Counted from the first letter of the stretch, positions 7,236-16,476 are shown. The stretch is DNA of 36,900 nucleotides from Caenispirillum bisanense (GCA_945906455.1 CAMDRB010000007.1:1-36900); one strand, 5' to 3'. Made by a program: numbers and translations. Notes: a model not told the origin generated them from the letters alone.

Positions 7236-7341
7236 TTTCGCAACAACAGCCTAATTCGCGTTCCGTTCCTTGTTCAGTCAGTCTTCAGCCCTTGGGGGGC
7301 AGGCTGCGGCCTAATCCCCTTTCCCCGTTCTTGAGGTAGCT

Positions 7342-10059
7342 ATGCTCGGCGCTCTCGCCAAACGTATTTTTGGGTCGCGCAACGACCGCTTAATCAAGTC
7401 GCTCGGGCCCGCCGTCGCGGCGATCAACGCCAAGGAAGCCGAAGTCGCGGCCCTTGACGACGACGGCGTTCGCGCCCGCACCGCCTGGCTCAAGGGCCGG
7501 CTAGAGGCCGGCGAAACTTTGGACGACATTTTGGTCGATGCCTTCGCGACGGTTCGCGAAGCCGCCAAACGAACCCTCAAGCAGCGCCACTTCGACACCC
7601 AGCTCATGGGCGGCATGGTCTTGCACCGCGGCATGATTTCCGAAATGGGTACCGGCGAAGGCAAGACGCTGGTCGCGACCCTTCCGGTTTATCTCAATGC
7701 TCTGTCGGGCAAGGGCGTTCACGTCGTCACCGTCAACGACTACCTGGCCGGCCGCGACGCCGAGTGGATGGGGCAGATTTACCGTTTCCTCGGTCTTACC
7801 GTTGGCTGCATCCAGCATAACTTGACCGACGCCGACCGCCGCGCCGCCTACGCCCGCGACGTCACCTACGGCACCAACAACGAGCTTGGCTTCGTTTATC
7901 TGCGCGACAATATGAAGTACGCGATGGAAGACATGTCCCATCGCGATTTTAACTATGCCATCGTCGACGAGGTTGACTCCATCCTGATCGACGAAGCGCG
8001 CACGCCGCTGATCATCTCGGGCCCCTCCCAGGACCGCACCGATCTTTATGATCGGGTCGACAAGGTCGTCCCGCTGTTGCAGCCCGAGCATTTCGAGAAG
8101 GACGAGAAGCAGCGCTCGATCACCTACACCGACGTCGGCACCGAATTCGCCGAGCAGGCCTTGAGAGACATGGGTATTCTTACGGAAGGCGCGCTTTACG
8201 ATCTTCACAACATGTCGCTCGTCCATCACTTGAATCAGGCGCTGCGCGCCCACAACCTGTACAAGCGCGACGTCGACTACCTCGTCAAGGAAGGCAAGGT
8301 CCATCTGATCGACGAGTTCACCGGCCGCATCATGGAAGGCCGCCGGCTGTCCGAGGGCTTGCACCAGGCCATCGAGGCCAAGGAAGGCGTCGACGTTCAG
8401 AACGAGAACCAGACGCTGGCCACTATCACTTTTCAAAATTACTTCCGCATGTACCCGAAGCTTTCCGGCATGACCGGCACGGCCATGACCGAGGCCGAGG
8501 AATTCGGTCAGATTTACGGGCTGGAGGTCGTGGATGTGCCGTCGAACATGCCGCGCATACGCATTGATGGGCATGATGAGGTCTACCGCTCGGCTGAGGA
8601 AAAATATTCCGCGATCATTGATCTGATCGAGGATTGCCACACCCGCCAGCAGCCGGTTTTGGTCGGCACGATCTCGATCGAAAAATCAGAAACGCTGGCT
8701 GCACTTCTGCGAAAGAATAAGAAGATCAACCCGCAAGTGCTCAATGCCAAGTATCACGAGCAGGAAGCTTTCATCATCGCCCAGGCCGGGGTGCCCGGCG
8801 CCGTGACCATCGCGACCAACATGGCTGGCCGCGGTACCGACATCCAACTCGGCGGCAACGCCGAAGCGCGGATCATGGCCGACGAGAAAACCAAGGGCAG
8901 TGCGTTGTCCGACGAGGAGAAGGCCGCCATCCGGCGCGATATCGAGGAGAAGAAGCAGATTGCCTTGCAGGCCGGCGGACTCTACGTCGTCGGTACCGAA
9001 CGCCACGAAAGCCGGCGCATCGACAATCAGCTGCGCGGCCGCTCGGGCCGTCAGGGCGATCCCGGCGCCTCCAAGTTCTTCCTATCGTTACACGACGACT
9101 TGATGCGTATTTTTGGCTCCGACCGCATGGACTCGATGCTGCAGCGCCTGGGCCTTGAGCAGGGCGAAGCCATCATCCATCCGTGGATCAACAAGGCCAT
9201 CGAGAAAGCGCAGCAAAAAGTCGAAGCGCGCAACTTCGACATTCGCAAAAACCTGCTCCAGTTCGACGACGTCATGAATGATCAACGTCGCGTGGTGTTC
9301 GAGCAGCGGCGCGAGATGATGAGCAGCGAAGACCTGTCGGAGATGATCGCCGACATGCGCCACCAGACGATTGACGATCTGGTCTCGAAGTTCATCCCCC
9401 AACGCGCCATGCACGAGCAATGGGATATCGCCGGGTTGCATGAAGAGACCCTGCGCATCCTTAGTCTCGATCTGCCTTTGAAGGATTGGGCGGCAGAGGA
9501 GGGTATCGCCGACGAGGAACTTCGCGATCGTATTCAGGCTGCATCCGATATCAAGATGAACGACAAAATCTCGGCCATCGGACCCGAACTCATGCGGCGT
9601 GTCGAGAAAAGCATCGTCCTCCAGATGATCGACCAGGGATGGCGCGACCATCTCGCGCAGCTCGACATGCTCCGTCACGGCGTCAACCTCAGGGCCTACG
9701 GGCAGAAGCAACCGTTGCTGGAGTACCAGCGCGAATCCTTCATCATGTTCACCGAGCTGATGTCGGGCTTGCGCGAGCGCGTCTCGACCTTCCTTTCGCG
9801 GGTTGAACTGCGGACCGAGCCGCCGCCGGAAGATCTTCGCCCGCCGGTACCGCGCATGCGCGCCGTGCACATGCAGCCGACACCCCAGGTTGGCGACAGT
9901 GGTCGCGAGGCGATGCGGATGCTTCCGCGCGTCGCGGCGGAGGAACGCAATCCAGGCGATCCCGCGACCTGGGGCAAAGTCGCGCGCAACGAAGCCTGCC
10001 CCTGCGGGTCCGGAAAGAAGTTCAAGCACTGCCACGGTGCCGTCGAAGACGCCGCCTAG
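7342..10059 (+). CDS. secA: Preprotein translocase motor ATPase SecA
   Basis: SecA drives unfolded secretory proteins through SecYEG by ATP hydrolysis. The 905 residues match the family length. Walker A is MGTGEGKT with K108, and the [15 protein letters not shown] Walker B is at about 209. The preprotein cross-linking domain follows (about 230-370), then the second nucleotide domain with [14 protein letters not shown] and the [11 protein letters not shown] arginine fingers. The helical wing and scaffold domains include [20 protein letters not shown]. The C-terminal SEC-C zinc site [14 protein letters not shown] is at 886-899 with ligands C886, C888, C897 and H898, and binds SecB or ribosomes. 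It is monocistronic and ends at the palindromic element before ftsY. Confidence 0.99.
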   Translation: MLGALAKRIFGSRNDRLIKSLGPAVAAINAKEAEVAALDDDGVRARTAWLKGRLEAGETLDDILVDAFATVREAAKRTLKQRHFDTQLMGGMVLHRGMISEMGTGEGKTLVATLPVYLNALSGKGVHVVTVNDYLAGRDAEWMGQIYRFLGLTVGCIQHNLTDADRRAAYARDVTYGTNNELGFVYLRDNMKYAMEDMSHRDFNYAIVDEVDSILIDEARTPLIISGPSQDRTDLYDRVDKVVPLLQPEHFEKDEKQRSITYTDVGTEFAEQALRDMGILTEGALYDLHNMSLVHHLNQALRAHNLYKRDVDYLVKEGKVHLIDEFTGRIMEGRRLSEGLHQAIEAKEGVDVQNENQTLATITFQNYFRMYPKLSGMTGTAMTEAEEFGQIYGLEVVDVPSNMPRIRIDGHDEVYRSAEEKYSAIIDLIEDCHTRQQPVLVGTISIEKSETLAALLRKNKKINPQVLNAKYHEQEAFIIAQAGVPGAVTIATNMAGRGTDIQLGGNAEARIMADEKTKGSALSDEEKAAIRRDIEEKKQIALQAGGLYVVGTERHESRRIDNQLRGRSGRQGDPGASKFFLSLHDDLMRIFGSDRMDSMLQRLGLEQGEAIIHPWINKAIEKAQQKVEARNFDIRKNLLQFDDVMNDQRRVVFEQRREMMSSEDLSEMIADMRHQTIDDLVSKFIPQRAMHEQWDIAGLHEETLRILSLDLPLKDWAAEEGIADEELRDRIQAASDIKMNDKISAIGPELMRRVEKSIVLQMIDQGWRDHLAQLDMLRHGVNLRAYGQKQPLLEYQRESFIMFTELMSGLRERVSTFLSRVELRTEPPPEDLRPPVPRMRAVHMQPTPQVGDSGREAMRMLPRVAAEERNPGDPATWGKVARNEACPCGSGKKFKHCHGAVEDAA

Positions 10060-10060
10060 A

Positions 10061-10151
10061 TAATTAATTCGTACCAGGTACGAATATATAAGCCATAATA
10101 TATTTAATTATCAGTTCATTAGACGATATTAATTCGTACCTGGCACGAATT
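10061..10151. repeat. AT-rich element with two related palindromes between secA and ftsY
   Basis: The first palindrome (10067-10085) is ATTCGTACC-A-GGTACGAAT, perfect over 9 bp arms. The second (10131-10151) is AATTCGTACC-T-GGCACGAATT, with one mismatch. They are near inverted copies of each other and flank 45 bases of strongly AT-rich sequence. The element fills almost the whole space between two convergent genes and differs sharply in base composition from the surrounding GC-rich DNA. It may act as a bidirectional terminator or be a miniature palindromic repeat. No open frame or transposase is present. Confidence 0.75.
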
Positions 10152-10169
10152 ACCTGTGAGGCTGCGCCG

Positions 10170-11144
10170 CTAACCTTCCGGGCTGAGCCCCATCAGGCTG
10201 CGGGCGAAGCTGTGCGAGGTGAAGGGACGCAAGTCGTCCGCACCTTCACCGACGCCGATATAGTGCAGCGGTAACTTGAACTTCTCGGCCAGCGCCACCA
10301 CCACGCCGCCCTTGGCGGTGCCGTCGAGCTTGGTCATGACCAAACCGGTCACGCCGACAAGATTTTTGAAAATCTCAACCTGAGAATGGGCGTTCTGGCC
10401 GACGGTGGCATCAAGCACGAGCAATGTCGCATGCGGGGCGCCGGGGTCGGCCTTGGCGATGGCGCGCGAGATTTTCTCCAATTCCGCCATCAGCGCGTCC
10501 TTATTCTGCAAGCGGCCGGCCGTATCCACGAGCAGCACATCATCGCCGCGTCTGCGCGCCTCGAGCAAGGCCTCGAAGGCCAAGCCGGCGGCGTCGGCGC
10601 CGGGCTCTCCGGCAACGACCGCGCAGCCGGTACGCATGCCCCAGACCTTCAGTTGCTCGACGGCGGCCGCTCGAAAGGTGTCGCCGGCAGCCAGCGTCAC
10701 ATTGAGTCCGTCGCGGCGAAACTGGTGCGCGAGCTTGCCGATGGTCGTGGTCTTGCCAGCGCCGTTGACGCCGACCATGAGAATCACAAAGGGCTTGCGT
10801 GCCGGATCCACCGAAAGTGGCCGCGCCACGGGCTCGAGGATTTTGGCTATGTCGGCGGCGAAGGCCGCGCGCACGTCCTCGGCGGAGATTTCCTTGCCGA
10901 AGCGCGCCCTCGCAAGTGCTGCCGTGAGCTTGCCGGCGGTGGCGGTCCCGAGGTCGGCCCCGATCAGCAAATCCTCGAGGTCCGCGAGGGCACGATCGTC
11001 CAATTTGCGCTTGGTGAAAATGTCTGAGATGCCGGTAACCAGGCGAGCCGACGATTTGCCGAGACCCGACACCAGGCGGGAAAGCCAGGCACCCATCGCT
11101 GGCTGCTCCGGGCCGCCGGCTGGCGTGCTGCTGGTGTCGGTCAT
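10170..11144 (-). CDS. ftsY: Signal recognition particle receptor FtsY
   Basis: FtsY is the membrane-associated GTPase that docks SRP-ribosome complexes at the translocon. The NG domain is complete: G1 GVNGAGKTTT at residues 125-134, the DTFRAAA block, DTAGR at 207-211, TKLDGTAKGG at 271-280 and the closing GVGEGADDLRPF. The N-terminal acidic domain is nearly absent: about 40 residues with a MGAWLSRLVSGLGK amphipathic segment precede the N helices. This is the short alphaproteobacterial form. Its ATG shares one base with the TAA of mtaB (TAATG), implying translational coupling. It is the last gene of dapF-mtaB-ftsY and converges on secA. Confidence 0.97.
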   Translation of the reverse strand: MTDTSSTPAGGPEQPAMGAWLSRLVSGLGKSSARLVTGISDIFTKRKLDDRALADLEDLLIGADLGTATAGKLTAALARARFGKEISAEDVRAAFAADIAKILEPVARPLSVDPARKPFVILMVGVNGAGKTTTIGKLAHQFRRDGLNVTLAAGDTFRAAAVEQLKVWGMRTGCAVVAGEPGADAAGLAFEALLEARRRGDDVLLVDTAGRLQNKDALMAELEKISRAIAKADPGAPHATLLVLDATVGQNAHSQVEIFKNLVGVTGLVMTKLDGTAKGGVVVALAEKFKLPLHYIGVGEGADDLRPFTSHSFARSLMGLSPEG

Positions 11145-12412
11145 TAGGATCCGGCTTCGCCGTAAAGGGCGCTACCGCTGGCGCTGGCGATGCGCACCGG
11201 AATGATCTCGCCCGCCACGCCGGGCGAGGCCAGGCGCACCGGCGCATAGTGCGCGCTGCGGCCTTCACCACTGGTCTCGACCAAGACGTCAGCCAGCGTA
11301 CCGATATATCTGCGGAGCTGGGAGGCCAGCGCGTCGCGGCCCTTCTCGCGCAACCGCGCGGCGCGCGCCTTGATGACCCGGCCGTTGACCTGCGGCATCC
11401 GGGCCGCAGGCGTTCCAGGGCGGATGGAAAAAGGGAAAACATGCAAATAGGACAGCCCCGCGTCGTCGATCAGGCTGGCGGTGTTCGCGAACATCCCATC
11501 GGTTTCGGTCGGGAAGCCGGCAATCAAGTCGGCGCCGAAAACCGCGTCGGGGCGCAATGTCCGGACGCGATCGCAGAAAGCAATGATGTCGGAGCGGGTG
11601 TGCCGGCGTTTCATTCGTTTCAGGATGACATCGTCTCCGGCTTGGGCGGAGACGTGGAAATGCGGCATCAAACGCGGCTCCTCGGCGGCAAGACGGAAAA
11701 GATCCGCGTCCACTTCGGCGGGGTCCACCGACGAGAGGCGTAGCCTCGGCAATTCCGGCACCGCCGCGAGCAGCCGGCGCACCATTTGACCAAGTGTCGG
11801 AGTGCCCGGCAGATCGCCGCCGTAGCCGGTGATATCGACGCCGGTGATAACGATCTCGCGAAAGCCCGCCGCTACCAAGCCGCGCACTTCTTGAACAATG
11901 CGGCCCATGGGCACACTGCGGTTATTGCCGCGCGCGAAAGGGATAATGCAGAAGGTGCAGCGGTGGTCGCAGCCTTGCTGAACTTGAACAAAGGCTCGGG
12001 CGCGACCGGCGAAGCCCTCGACCAAATGTTCCGCGGTCTCGCGGACGTCCATGATATCGCTAACAAGAACCGGCGTATCCGTCTCCGGCCGGAAACTTTC
12101 GGCCTTCATTTTATGCTCGTTGCCGAGCACACGATTGACTTCGGGCATGGCCGCGTAGCGCGCCGGATCCAATTGCACGGCGCAACCGGTCGCGACGATA
12201 TGGGCCGCCGGGTGCTCGCGGCGCAGGCGGCGTAGCGTCTGCAAACCCTGGCGCTCGGCCTCGCTTGTTACGGCGCAGGTATTGACGATGATCGCATTGG
12301 CTAGGCCGGCGTTCCAGGCATGGGCGCGCATGATCTCGGATTCATAGGCGTTTAGGCGGCAGCCCATGCTGACGACTTTGGGCATCTGATCCGAAGGCTT
12401 TAGCACGGTCAC
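11144..12412 (-). CDS. mtaB: tRNA t6A37 methylthiotransferase MtaB
   Basis: This radical-SAM enzyme converts N6-threonylcarbamoyladenosine at tRNA position 37 to its 2-methylthio form. The N-terminal UPF0004 domain supplies three cysteines for one 4Fe-4S cluster (MGCRLN C18, NTCAVT C46, TGCAVQ C77). The radical-SAM triad is GCDHRCTFC (C148, C152, C155). The SPFARGxxRS-like stretch IIPFARGNNRSVP and ITGVDITGYG separate MtaB from MiaB. The C-terminal part is a TRAM-like region. I chose the GTG at 12412 because it overlaps the dapF stop (GTGA), giving 422 residues. An ATG at 12385 is the alternative. The gene is translationally coupled to both neighbours. Confidence 0.93.
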   Translation of the reverse strand: MTVLKPSDQMPKVVSMGCRLNAYESEIMRAHAWNAGLANAIIVNTCAVTSEAERQGLQTLRRLRREHPAAHIVATGCAVQLDPARYAAMPEVNRVLGNEHKMKAESFRPETDTPVLVSDIMDVRETAEHLVEGFAGRARAFVQVQQGCDHRCTFCIIPFARGNNRSVPMGRIVQEVRGLVAAGFREIVITGVDITGYGGDLPGTPTLGQMVRRLLAAVPELPRLRLSSVDPAEVDADLFRLAAEEPRLMPHFHVSAQAGDDVILKRMKRRHTRSDIIAFCDRVRTLRPDAVFGADLIAGFPTETDGMFANTASLIDDAGLSYLHVFPFSIRPGTPAARMPQVNGRVIKARAARLREKGRDALASQLRRYIGTLADVLVETSGEGRSAHYAPVRLASPGVAGEIIPVRIASASGSALYGEAGS

Positions 12413-13257
12413 GCGAGCAGGCTCGCGTTGAGTGTGCCGGCGAAGGCCTCGGCGACCGGGCCGGTCATGATGACGTGACCGTCGGCGCGCCACTCGATCT
12501 CGAGATCGCCGCCATCGACGGTTACGATCGCCTTACGGTCGGCAAGGCCCCGCCGCGCCGCGGCCACCAAGCTCGCGCATGCGCCGGTTCCGCAGGCGCG
12601 GGTGATGCCGGCGCCACGCTCCCACACCCGCATCCTCAGCCGCGTGCGGCTGACAACCTGGACGACTTCGACATTGGTGCGTTCAGGGAACAGCCGATGA
12701 TGTTCGAGCTTCGGGCCGATCGCCGCGAGATCGACGGCGGCGGTATCAGGCACGAAGAACACCGCATGGGGATTGCCGACGTTTACACCCACCGGGTCGC
12801 GAAGCGCGCCCTCGGCGACATCGAGATGCAAGGTGTCGGCGGCCTGGGCCAGGGGAATGTCCTTCCATGAATCGCGGGCGGGTCCCATGTCGATGGAAAT
12901 ATGCCCATTGTCCGCGCGTGTCGCAATAATCGGCCCGGCGATGGTCTCCAATGTCAGGGCTTTTTTACCGGATTCATCAAGCAGCAGCCGCGCGATGCAA
13001 CGGCTGCCATTACCGCAGCTCTCCACGATGCCGCCGTCGGAATTTCGGATCGCGAGGTAAACGTCGCCACCGGCCCGCGGCCGCTCAATGATCAGGATCT
13101 GATCGCAGCCGACTCCGGTGCGCCTATCGGCGATGGCGCGGGCGGACTTGGGCGTCAGCATAATGTCGGCCCGGCGGGCATCGAGCACGACAAAGTCGTT
13201 GCCGAGCCCGTGCATTTTGCGGAAAGGTAGTCCCTGCGATGATGCACTCATTGCCAT
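12409..13257 (-). CDS. dapF: Diaminopimelate epimerase
   Basis: DapF converts LL- to meso-diaminopimelate, the precursor of peptidoglycan cross-links and lysine. The two catalytic cysteines are in ESCGNGSRC (C81) and ACGTGACAS (C222). Other conserved blocks are KMHGLGNDFVVLDAR and VNVGNPHAVFF. The 282-residue length fits. Either the ATG at 13257 or the one at 13251 could be the start, and both lie immediately downstream of a strong promoter, so the leader is almost absent. It is the first gene of a tightly packed operon with mtaB (GTGA overlap) and ftsY. Asd, earlier in the same pathway, is at 21280. Confidence 0.96.
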   Translation of the reverse strand: MAMSASSQGLPFRKMHGLGNDFVVLDARRADIMLTPKSARAIADRRTGVGCDQILIIERPRAGGDVYLAIRNSDGGIVESCGNGSRCIARLLLDESGKKALTLETIAGPIIATRADNGHISIDMGPARDSWKDIPLAQAADTLHLDVAEGALRDPVGVNVGNPHAVFFVPDTAAVDLAAIGPKLEHHRLFPERTNVEVVQVVSRTRLRMRVWERGAGITRACGTGACASLVAAARRGLADRKAIVTVDGGDLEIEWRADGHVIMTGPVAEAFAGTLNASLLA

Positions 13258-13264
13258 GCTGCGC

Positions 13265-13293
13265 GTTATAAGTGCGAGGGTGCGCGCTGTCCA
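13265..13293 (-). promoter_or_regulatory. Promoter of dapF-mtaB-ftsY, possibly giving a leaderless mRNA
   Basis: On the minus strand TGGACA (13293-13288) and TATAAC (13270-13265) are 17 bases apart, which is one mismatch per box from consensus. Transcription would begin near 13258-13259, at or within a base or two of the dapF ATG at 13257. No Shine-Dalgarno sequence fits between them. Confidence 0.6.
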
Positions 13294-13319
13294 GAGAGGC
13301 GCACCAGAAATGGCGAGTA

Positions 13320-14540
13320 ATGAAAGGCTCTAGCACCTTGGCGATAAAGCCGATTTCAAACATTGAGCGGTTTCTCAAAAGCGAGGCGACGGCCGGCCTC
13401 ATGCTCATGGCCGCCGCCGCAATGGCGCTAGCGGTCGCCAATTCGCCGCTGGCGTCAAGCTATGCCGCTTTTGTCGATCTTCCGCTGACGGTTGGCGCGG
13501 GCCCATTCGCGCTCTCGAAAACCGTACTGCATTGGGTCAACGACGGCCTCATGGCGGCGTTCTTTTTTCTTGTCGGGCTGGAGATCAAACGCGAAGCGGT
13601 TGCGGGGGAGTTGTCCACGCGCGCCAAGGCGGCGTTGCCGGTGTTGGCTGCCACGGCCGGTATGGCGGTCCCGGCGGCGGTCTATGCGATTTTCAACTGG
13701 GGTTCGCCGGACGTGCGCGGCTGGGCGATTCCGACGGCTACCGACATCGCCTTTGCCCTGGGAATCATGGCGCTTCTAGGCCGGCGTGTGCCGGTGTCCT
13801 TGAAGATATTCCTGACCGCTCTCGCGGTCATCGACGATCTTGGCGCCGTGGTCATTATCGCGATTTTTTATACGGCCGACCTTTCGGCCCCGGCCCTGAT
13901 CGCCTCGGCGTTATGCATGATGGCTTTGGCCGTTCTCAATCGCCGGGGTGTGCGAAACAGCGCGGCCTACGTTCTTCTGGGTTTGATGTTATGGGTCGCG
14001 GTGCTGAAGTCGGGCATCCATCCCGCCCTGGCCGGCGTCGTCACCGCGCTGGCCGTGCCAGCAAGTACGGCTGATGCGGGAGAATCACCCCTCACCGCGC
14101 TTGAGCGCGCGCTGCACCCCTGGGTGGCGTTTCTCATTTTGCCGTTGTTTGCCTTTTGCAATGCCGGCGTCGCGGCCGGCGAGATCACGCTTGGTGCGCT
14201 CACGCATCCGGTCACGCTCGGCATTGGTATTGGATTGTTCGCCGGCAAGCAGCTCGGGGTGCTTGGGGTCACCTGGCTTGCGCATGCCACAGGCTGGGTG
14301 CGCTTGCCCGCCGGCGTCACGGTTTGGCAGTATTACGGCGTCGTCCTCTTAACGGGCGTGGGCTTTACCATGAGCCTTTTCATCGGCGGCCTGGCGTTTG
14401 CCGACCCCGAACACCTGGCGGAGGTGAAAATCGGCGTCCTCGCGGGCTCGCTGCTCTCTGGAATATCCGGCTATGTTGTATTGCGCCTTAGCTGTCGTCT
14501 TCCGCCCACGGCCGATCACCGTCCCGGAGTCATAGAATAG
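13320..14540 (+). CDS. nhaA: Na+/H+ antiporter NhaA
   Basis: NhaA exchanges two protons for one sodium ion across the inner membrane, controlling pH and sodium. The paired aspartates of helix V that bind the ion are in AVIDDLGAVVI (D172, D173), and the supporting aspartate is in PTATDIAFALGIM (D142). About 12 hydrophobic helices are visible, including FFFLVGLEIKRE after helix II. The C-terminal helix GVGFTMSLFIGGLAF, with its conserved glycines and lysine region, is present. The ATG at 13320 gives 406 residues. A GTG at 13272 would add 16 unlikely residues. The gene is divergent from dapF and appears monocistronic, ending before a dispersed repeat. Confidence 0.95.
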   Translation: MKGSSTLAIKPISNIERFLKSEATAGLMLMAAAAMALAVANSPLASSYAAFVDLPLTVGAGPFALSKTVLHWVNDGLMAAFFFLVGLEIKREAVAGELSTRAKAALPVLAATAGMAVPAAVYAIFNWGSPDVRGWAIPTATDIAFALGIMALLGRRVPVSLKIFLTALAVIDDLGAVVIIAIFYTADLSAPALIASALCMMALAVLNRRGVRNSAAYVLLGLMLWVAVLKSGIHPALAGVVTALAVPASTADAGESPLTALERALHPWVAFLILPLFAFCNAGVAAGEITLGALTHPVTLGIGIGLFAGKQLGVLGVTWLAHATGWVRLPAGVTVWQYYGVVLLTGVGFTMSLFIGGLAFADPEHLAEVKIGVLAGSLLSGISGYVVLRLSCRLPPTADHRPGVIE

Positions 14541-14578
14541 TCGACTATTTATATTCTTCGCCGACTCTCGGCGCCTGG

Positions 14579-14680
14579 CGCGTCGCGCCGAAAAGTGGGC
14601 TTCCGGTTTTCGGAGAGAGCGATGCGTAGACAAATCGATAGAGCGAGCAGCACGACTCCGAATTAACGCTGCTCGCTCTA
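14579..14680. repeat. Dispersed two-hairpin repeat, copy A
   Basis: The first hairpin pairs CCGAAAA (14588-14594) with TTTTCGG (14607-14613) inside an outer CGCGTCGC/GCGATGCG stem (14579-14586, 14619-14626). The second is a perfect 13-bp stem, 14639-14651 with 14668-14680 (TAGAGCGAGCAGC / GCTGCTCGCTCTA). The same layout recurs at 22348-22454 and, in reverse and more diverged, at 18680-18775. Repeats of this type (GCGCCGAAAAGTGG...CCGGTTTTCGG) are widespread in alphaproteobacterial genomes. This copy may serve as the transcription end of nhaA. It occupies part of the 379-bp gap before ffh. Confidence 0.8.
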
Positions 14681-14718
14681 ACCTAATCCTTTGGGAAAAA
14701 GCGCAAAATCCCTCTTTC

Positions 14719-14747
14719 TTGACTCTCTCCCGCCGCTTGCGTAGATA
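14719..14747 (+). promoter_or_regulatory. Sigma-70-type promoter of the ffh operon
   Basis: TTGACT (14719-14724) and TAGATA (14742-14747) are separated by exactly 17 bases. A start near 14754 leaves a leader of about 165 nt before ffh. It probably also drives at least part of rpsP-rimM-trmD-rplS. Confidence 0.65.
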
Positions 14748-14753
14748 AGCGCA

Positions 14754-14919
14754 GCTTTCGGCCTGATCTTTGGCCGTTCGGCATACGTCCTGAAACTTGG
14801 GGCCTCGCTCCCGAGGGGGTCCGCCAGTCCGCGATTACGCGCACTGGCGCGCTCGGCGTTTTGCGCTCGGCTGCAACGAAGCTTGGCTACAACGTACAAA
14901 AAGTGGTTTTGGAAATTCG
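14754..14919 (+). promoter_or_regulatory. Long structured 5' leader of ffh
   Basis: The strongest structure pairs CGCCAGT (14822-14828) with ACTGGCG (14843-14849) and, after one C-C mismatch, CGCG (14830-14833) with CGCG (14838-14841) around an ATTA loop. Just upstream is CCTCG-ctcc-CGAGG. Downstream, GCGCTCGGC occurs twice, the two copies separated by GTTTT. The ffh frame is open through this stretch, but the translation shows no family similarity, so I read it as untranslated. The SRP RNA core GGAAGC motif is absent, so it is not the 4.5S RNA gene. Confidence 0.5.
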
Positions 14920-16368
14920 ATGTTCGATACCCTGACCGACAAACTAGGGTCCGTCCTTAGCAAACTGACGCGGCGTGGCGCGCTCACGCCGGGCGATGTT
15001 GCCGCCGCCATGCGCGAAGTGCGCCTCGCATTGCTCGACGCCGATGTCGCCCTCGCGGTGGTCAAAGACTTCGTCGCCAAGGTCAGCGAGAAGGCGGTCG
15101 GCGAGGCCGTCGTGAAATCCGTCACGCCCGGCCAGATGGTCGTCAAGATCGTCCATGACGAACTCGTCGAGATGCTCGGCGGCGACTCATACGATTCCGG
15201 GAGCCCGCTCGGCTTCGAGTCGGCCGGCATAGATCTGGCCGCGCCGGCGCCGGTCGCCGTGCTCATGGTCGGATTGCAGGGCTCGGGCAAGACCACGACC
15301 TGCGCCAAGATCGCCCTTCGGCTTCAGACCAAGGAAAAAAAGCGCGTCCTGATGGTGTCGCTCGACACCTACCGTCCGGCGGCGCAAGAGCAGCTTGCGA
15401 TCCTTGGGCGACAAGTCGGCGTCGTAACCCTGCCGATCGTCGCCGGGCAGCAGCCCCTGGACATTGCTAAACGTGGCCTCACGGAAGCCCGCACGGGTGT
15501 ATTCGACGTCGTGCTCTTTGATACCGCAGGACGCCTGACCATCGACGACGCCATGATGGGCGAAGTCACGGCCATCCGCGATCTGGTGAAGCCTCATGAG
15601 ACCCTGCTCGTCACCGACTCCATGACCGGCCAGGATGCCGTCATCACCGCGCAATCCTTCAACGACAAAGTCGGCATTACCGGCATTGTACTGACGCGCG
15701 TCGATGGCGATGCGCGGGGCGGCGCCGCCTTATCGATGCGTGCCGTAACCGGCCGTCCGATCAAACTCATGGGTGTCGGCGAGAAAGTCGACGCTCTCGA
15801 GATCTTTCATCCCTCGCGCATCGCCGGGCGGATCCTCGGCATGGGTGACGTGGTCGGTCTCGTGGAAAAGGCCGTTGCCAACGTCGATCACGAGAAGGCC
15901 GAGAAACTTGCCGCGCGCATGCAAGAGGGAAAATTCGATCTCAACGACATGCTTGCGCAACTGCAGCAGATCCAGCGCATGGGCGACATGAAGGGCATTC
16001 TCGGGCTGATCCCCGGCTTGGGCCAGGCCATGAAGCAGATCAAGAGCGCCGACCTCGATCCCAAGTCGTTCAAACGGCTGGAAGCCATCATTCAATCGAT
16101 GACGCCGAAGGAACGTCGGGTTCCCGACCTGATCAAGGCCTCGCGCAAACAGCGTATCGCCACCGGCTCCGGAACCACGGTCGCCGATGTCAACAAGCTG
16201 CTGAAACAGCACCAGCAGATGGAAACCATGATGAAGCGCATGAAGAAGATGGGCGGCCTCGGCGCGCTCACCGGCATGATGGGTGGCGGCGGCGCCGGGG
16301 GCGGCCTCGGCGGGTTAATGGGTAACTTGCCCCGCCCCGGCGGCCCACCGCCCTTTGGGCGCAGATAA
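14920..16368 (+). CDS. ffh: Signal recognition particle protein Ffh (SRP54)
   Basis: Ffh binds signal sequences emerging from the ribosome and the 4.5S RNA, and pairs with FtsY (at 10170) at the membrane. The N domain is at 1-100, then the G domain: G1 GLQGSGKTTT at 118-127, DTYRPAAQEQL, DTAGR at 201-205, TRVDGDARGG and GVGEKVDALEIFHP. The methionine-rich M domain follows from about residue 325, with GSGTTVADVNKLLKQ for RNA binding and a flexible glycine/methionine-rich tail ending PPPFGRR. The ATG at 14920 gives 482 residues and begins directly with the conserved MFDTLTDKL. It heads the rpsP-rimM-trmD-rplS group. Confidence 0.98.
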   Translation: MFDTLTDKLGSVLSKLTRRGALTPGDVAAAMREVRLALLDADVALAVVKDFVAKVSEKAVGEAVVKSVTPGQMVVKIVHDELVEMLGGDSYDSGSPLGFESAGIDLAAPAPVAVLMVGLQGSGKTTTCAKIALRLQTKEKKRVLMVSLDTYRPAAQEQLAILGRQVGVVTLPIVAGQQPLDIAKRGLTEARTGVFDVVLFDTAGRLTIDDAMMGEVTAIRDLVKPHETLLVTDSMTGQDAVITAQSFNDKVGITGIVLTRVDGDARGGAALSMRAVTGRPIKLMGVGEKVDALEIFHPSRIAGRILGMGDVVGLVEKAVANVDHEKAEKLAARMQEGKFDLNDMLAQLQQIQRMGDMKGILGLIPGLGQAMKQIKSADLDPKSFKRLEAIIQSMTPKERRVPDLIKASRKQRIATGSGTTVADVNKLLKQHQQMETMMKRMKKMGGLGALTGMMGGGGAGGGLGGLMGNLPRPGGPPPFGRR

Positions 16369-16476
16369 TTCGGTCGAGGGAAACTCAAGCTGAAACTTCA
16401 AAGCCAAGCCGGTCAAAGCAAATTCGGAAAATTGAACCCCACGAGACAATTACCAAACCAAGGAGAGTGAACTCGC

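Noticed and set aside
7501-8640. A 379-codon open frame antisense to secA
   Set aside because: It shows no motif, no ribosome-binding site, and complete overlap with conserved SecA domains.
14754-14919. Possible 4.5S SRP RNA gene in the ffh leader
   Set aside because: The conserved SRP RNA tip (GGAAGCA/AGCAG-type symmetric loop) is absent, and the hairpins found do not match its fold.
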